A DNA stretch of 46,547 nt, from NCBI GenBank assembly GCA_023412665.1, contig JAEZCA010000053.1:1-46547 (forward strand). Direction: 5' to 3'. Both the position numbers and the translations under genes were made by a program. Shown in pieces: positions 44,021 through 46,547 of this stretch (position 1 is its first letter; each line of letters opens with the position of its first letter). The notes beneath the pieces were generated by a model. It worked only from the letters and a program-made list of their open reading frames with translations, did no database searches and was not told the origin of the DNA. The DNA is from Bacillota bacterium. GTDB taxonomy: Bacteria; Bacillota; Clostridia; Acetivibrionales; DTU013.

Positions 44021-44464
44021 ATGGAAAGAAATCATGGAGGTAAAAAAAACATGGTGGTGCTGCTTTCGCTCTTTGGCATGATATGTTGGGGAATTGCTCC
44101 TGTTTTTGCAAAAGCGGCACTTAAAAACATCGACCCGGTCGCAGGACTTGTGCTTCGCACGATTTTTGCAGCAAGCGTTGTCTCCGGATGGGTCATAATC
44201 AGCGGCAATTTTTCAAAGGTCAGCAGTATACCTGCAAACACATGGTGGCTTATCGGGATAGAAGCCCTCCTTGCGACACTTGTCGGAGACCTGGCGTATT
44301 ATGCAGCCTTGAAAAAAGGTGATGTATCGCTTGTAACCATAATAATGTCAAGCTCACCGCTGATCACAATACTGTGCTCAGTCTTTTTCCTCGGCGAGCA
44401 GATGACCCTCATGCGCCTAATCGGTGCCGCACTTGTAGTCGCCGGAATAATACTCATAGTATAG
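44021..44464 (+). CDS. Single-domain EamA/DMT-family transporter
   Basis: This protein of about 147 residues has five membrane segments, one EamA repeat: GMICWGIAPVFAKAALKNIDPV at the start, ALLATLVGDLAYYAALKKGD in the middle and SSSPLITILCSVFFLGEQMT with the typical final helix. Full DMT carriers have two repeats; this half-size form is expected to work as a dimer. The ATG at 44021 is preceded by GAGGAAAGG; an internal ATG at 44051 after GGAGG is an alternative. The substrate is unknown. Confidence 0.85.
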   Translation: MERNHGGKKNMVVLLSLFGMICWGIAPVFAKAALKNIDPVAGLVLRTIFAASVVSGWVIISGNFSKVSSIPANTWWLIGIEALLATLVGDLAYYAALKKGDVSLVTIIMSSSPLITILCSVFFLGEQMTLMRLIGAALVVAGIILIV

Positions 44465-44482
44465 AAACAGCTTCCGGCGACG

Positions 44483-45958
44483 CTATGTCAGGACCGGACC
44501 TGTACCGTCACGGTTGCTTCCGAGCACGCGTATGTAATCAACCTTGGGGTCACAAGTGCCCTGCAGCTCGCATCTTTCTTCCTTCAGAAGCTTTATGTAA
44601 TCTATCACGTCACTTGTGATTCTCTCTCCCAGGCAGATCACAGGTATCCCGGGTGGGTAGGCCATCACCATTTCACCGGCAATCTCACCTGCAGAATCCT
44701 CAAGCCTGACGGTCTTCTTTTCATTGTAAAAGGCATCTCTTGGCGTTACTATCATCTCAGGATTTTCCGGTATGATGAAATCATTGGTCCGTATATTTTC
44801 ACTCCTTCCAAGGGACAGCTTTCCAAGTGCATTAACAAGGGCAGCTATATCTTCCTTTCTGTCTCCGATCGAAATAATGGCAAGTATATTATACAAATCC
44901 GCCATCTCGACCTGTATATTGAAGCTCTCCCTCAACATCGCCTCTATCTGGTACCCGGTGTATCCTGTGTTCCTGACATTCACGCCCAGCTTTGTTTCAT
45001 CGAAATCAAAACAACCCGCCCAGCCTGCCAGTTCATGGCCAAAAGCATGGAAGCCCGGTATGCGGTTGATCTCCTCCCTTGCCCATCTGGCAAGCTCAAG
45101 TGTCTCCTCCAGCATTTCCGGCCCTTTGGTGGCAAGCTGCTTCCTTGCGATATCAAGAGAACACATTAGCAGATACGAAGCGCTGGAAGTAAAGGTCAGC
45201 CCCAGTGAATGCTTGATCCTGTCCTGAGGAATCAACCCTCCCCTGGATAACAACACCGAGCTTTGTGTTAACGAGCCTGCTGTTTTATGTATACTGGCAG
45301 CGCTCATATCAGCCCCGACTTCCATAGCTGTAAGGGGAAAATCGTCGTGGAACATCATATGGGCGCCGTGAGCCTCATCGGCAAGCACCGCCATATCGTG
45401 CATATGGGCTGTCCTGACTATTGATTTGATGTCGGAGGTGATTCCATAATAGGTTGGGTTTATTATAAATACAGCCCTGGCATGAGGATTCTTTTTAATG
45501 GCCTTTCTTATGTTCTCCGGAGTGACCCCCATCGTTATACCCAGCTCCTGGTTTATTTCTGGCTGGACATAAACCGGCATGGCTCCGCTTAGTATTATTC
45601 CGCCTATTGTAGATTTATGCGCATTCCTGGGGATGATAACCCTGCTGCCGGGCTCACAGGCGCTTAGTATCATAGCCTGGACACCTGAAGTAGTGCCGTT
45701 CACCAGGAAATATGCATTTTCAGCACCAAAGGCATGGGCCATCAGCTTCTGAGCTTCTTTAATGACGCCAGTAGGGTTGTTGGCAAAATCGAGATCCTCC
45801 ATGCCGTTGACATCCATCCTGAGCGCCTTTTCACCTATGTAATCCGCCAATTCCCGTATCCCTCTGCCCTGCTTGTGCCCCGGCACATGGAACGGTATCA
45901 CATCGTCGTCGATATACTTTTTGACCGCATCAAAAAGCGGAGTCCTGTTCTGGTTCAT
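44483..45958 (-). CDS. Orn/Lys/Arg decarboxylase-family PLP enzyme
   Basis: This protein of about 491 residues has the fold-type I PLP core. The N-terminus shows FHVPGHKQGRG, then NGTTSGVQAMILSAC, INPTYYGITSD, LADEAHGAHM and the PLP Lys225 in SIHKTAGSLTQSS. The C-terminal decarboxylase domain has AYPPGIPVICLGE. This is the short, SpeA/YaaO-like Firmicutes form; it makes a polyamine or cadaverine from Arg, Orn or Lys. The exact substrate is not decidable. The ATG at 45958 or a GTG at 45964 (five bases after AGGTGG) may be the start. Confidence 0.88.
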   Translation of the reverse strand: MNQNRTPLFDAVKKYIDDDVIPFHVPGHKQGRGIRELADYIGEKALRMDVNGMEDLDFANNPTGVIKEAQKLMAHAFGAENAYFLVNGTTSGVQAMILSACEPGSRVIIPRNAHKSTIGGIILSGAMPVYVQPEINQELGITMGVTPENIRKAIKKNPHARAVFIINPTYYGITSDIKSIVRTAHMHDMAVLADEAHGAHMMFHDDFPLTAMEVGADMSAASIHKTAGSLTQSSVLLSRGGLIPQDRIKHSLGLTFTSSASYLLMCSLDIARKQLATKGPEMLEETLELARWAREEINRIPGFHAFGHELAGWAGCFDFDETKLGVNVRNTGYTGYQIEAMLRESFNIQVEMADLYNILAIISIGDRKEDIAALVNALGKLSLGRSENIRTNDFIIPENPEMIVTPRDAFYNEKKTVRLEDSAGEIAGEMVMAYPPGIPVICLGERITSDVIDYIKLLKEERCELQGTCDPKVDYIRVLGSNRDGTGPVLT

Positions 45959-45973
45959 CCGCACAAATACCAC

Positions 45974-46162
45974 CTGATATTACCGTAAAACAATTTTCTG
46001 TGTATTATATGGCAGATATCTCAGACCTGTGCATGTTCATACCGCATATCAGCCACAATGCCGGCCCGATTTCAGCTTGATTTCATACCGTCTGAGCATC
46101 GACATGAGCAACCCGTTTTCATACTGAATTCATACCGCTGCTTAAGTAGGTAAAACCCTTAT
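45974..46162 (-). promoter_or_regulatory. Upstream region of the decarboxylase with four CGGTATGAA repeats
   Basis: A TATAAT (46004-46009, minus strand) has no good -35. The 9-mer CGGTATGAA occurs at 46036-46044, 46082-46090 and 46129-46137, with CAGTATGAA at 46118-46126. The nearest copy lies just upstream of the -35 position, where an activator would bind. No gene is in this stretch. Confidence 0.5.
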
Positions 46163-46314
46163 GGGACTACTCGTTTTTGCAGCTTTTGGACAAAAATATG
46201 TTCTGGAAGATCCATTTCATTGACTAGTATGACCATTTTATAGACAAAGGACAATAAAAAATGTGCGCTACCCTCAGAAATTATGATCAAAAGTTGTAAA
46301 AGTGAGTAGTGCCC
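46163..46314. mobile_element. 152-bp element with imperfect 27-bp inverted ends
   Basis: The left end GGGACTACTCGTTTTTGCAG and the right end (reverse complement GGGCACTACTCACTTTTACA) agree at about 22 of 27 positions; most differences are transitions. The interior has no ORF. This suggests an old MITE-like insertion, though no target duplication is evident. Confidence 0.45.
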
Positions 46315-46362
46315 TTTGTTTTATGTAAAACAACGGATTACATATCTGTTTAGATATGCTGA

Positions 46363-46385
46363 AAACCCGCCATTCTAGCGGGTTT
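46363..46385 (-). terminator. Terminator of the partial permease gene
   Basis: Arms AAACCCGC (46363-46370) and GCGGGTTT (46378-46385) flank a 7-nt loop, 37 bp after the permease stop; on the minus strand the stem is followed by U4. Confidence 0.7.
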
Positions 46386-46421
46386 CCATATAAAATGCGG
46401 TTCAATGGCAATCGATCATGT

Positions 46422-46547
46422 TTATTCGTACCTGAGAGATTCTATAGGATCCAGATCGGCGGCACGCTTTGCAGGATAAACTCCAAAGATCAGTCCCAAA
46501 GCAACAGATCCCAGGAATGCCAGTGTTATCACCTTGACATCGACCAC
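46422..46547 (-). CDS. MacB/FtsX-type ABC transporter permease, C-terminal part
   Basis: Only the last 41 codons are in the window. They form a membrane helix (VITLAFLGSVALGLIFGVYPA) followed by the invariant close AKRAADLDPIESLRYE of MacB-family permeases. The gene continues beyond the right edge. The partner ATPase would be expected nearby outside the window. Confidence 0.85.
   Translation of the reverse strand: MVDVKVITLAFLGSVALGLIFGVYPAKRAADLDPIESLRYE

Overview
The window looks like a chromosomal segment of a spore-forming Clostridia (Bacillota). The evidence is the division and wall cluster mraZ-rsmH-ftsL-spoVD-murE-murF-mraY-spoVE, sporulation-type proteins (PdaB-like deacetylase, SpoVD, SpoVE, Spo0E-like), strong GGAGG ribosome sites, a T-box leader and clostridial-style chemotaxis and GGDEF proteins. 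By eye the G+C is in the mid-forties. No rRNA, tRNA, CRISPR array, prophage or intact transposase was seen. Most genes lie on the minus strand.

Layout. 1-5.9 kb: a degenerate Mur-ligase-like protein, a PdaB-like deacetylase, a long palindromic repeat acting as terminator, HtrA and a two-component pair. 5.9-10.7 kb: a trpEGDCF operon without trpBA. Its leader carries nine (G/U)AG triplets at exact 5-nt spacing, a strong candidate TRAP binding site, and a hairpin that buries the trpE ribosome site. 10.7-15.1 kb: YchF, an orphan CheW, then a T-box leader (specifier probably UUC, Phe) ahead of DAHP synthase, a GT2 glycosyltransferase and a DUF2304 protein. 15.1-22.6 kb: a diguanylate cyclase, a hypothetical protein, a lytic transglycosylase, CoaE, PolA and a sigma/anti-sigma pair. 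22.7-33.1 kb: the division and wall cluster. Its distal end is broken: murA stops just after the catalytic Cys motif beside a 142-bp inverted-repeat element, and murD and murG are absent locally. The mraZ leader has four 10-bp-spaced MraZ-type boxes.

33.1-46.5 kb: a cytosolic chemoreceptor with a zinc-binding CZB domain, RodA, a Spo0E-like protein, Lgt, the YmfH/YmfF M16 pair (EF-P modification in Bacillus), a small membrane protein, a second diguanylate cyclase, an MFS permease, a VanW protein, a half-size EamA transporter, an Orn/Lys/Arg-type decarboxylase and the end of a MacB/FtsX permease.

Common themes are peptidoglycan synthesis and its sporulation variants, aromatic amino acid synthesis under two different RNA controls (TRAP-like for trp, T-box for DAHP synthase), and c-di-GMP/chemotaxis signalling. 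The least explained structures are non-coding: three related hairpins directly in front of the ribosome sites of cheW, spoVE and ymfF; two short transposon-like inverted-repeat elements; and a repeat-bearing 377-bp gap inside the division cluster.
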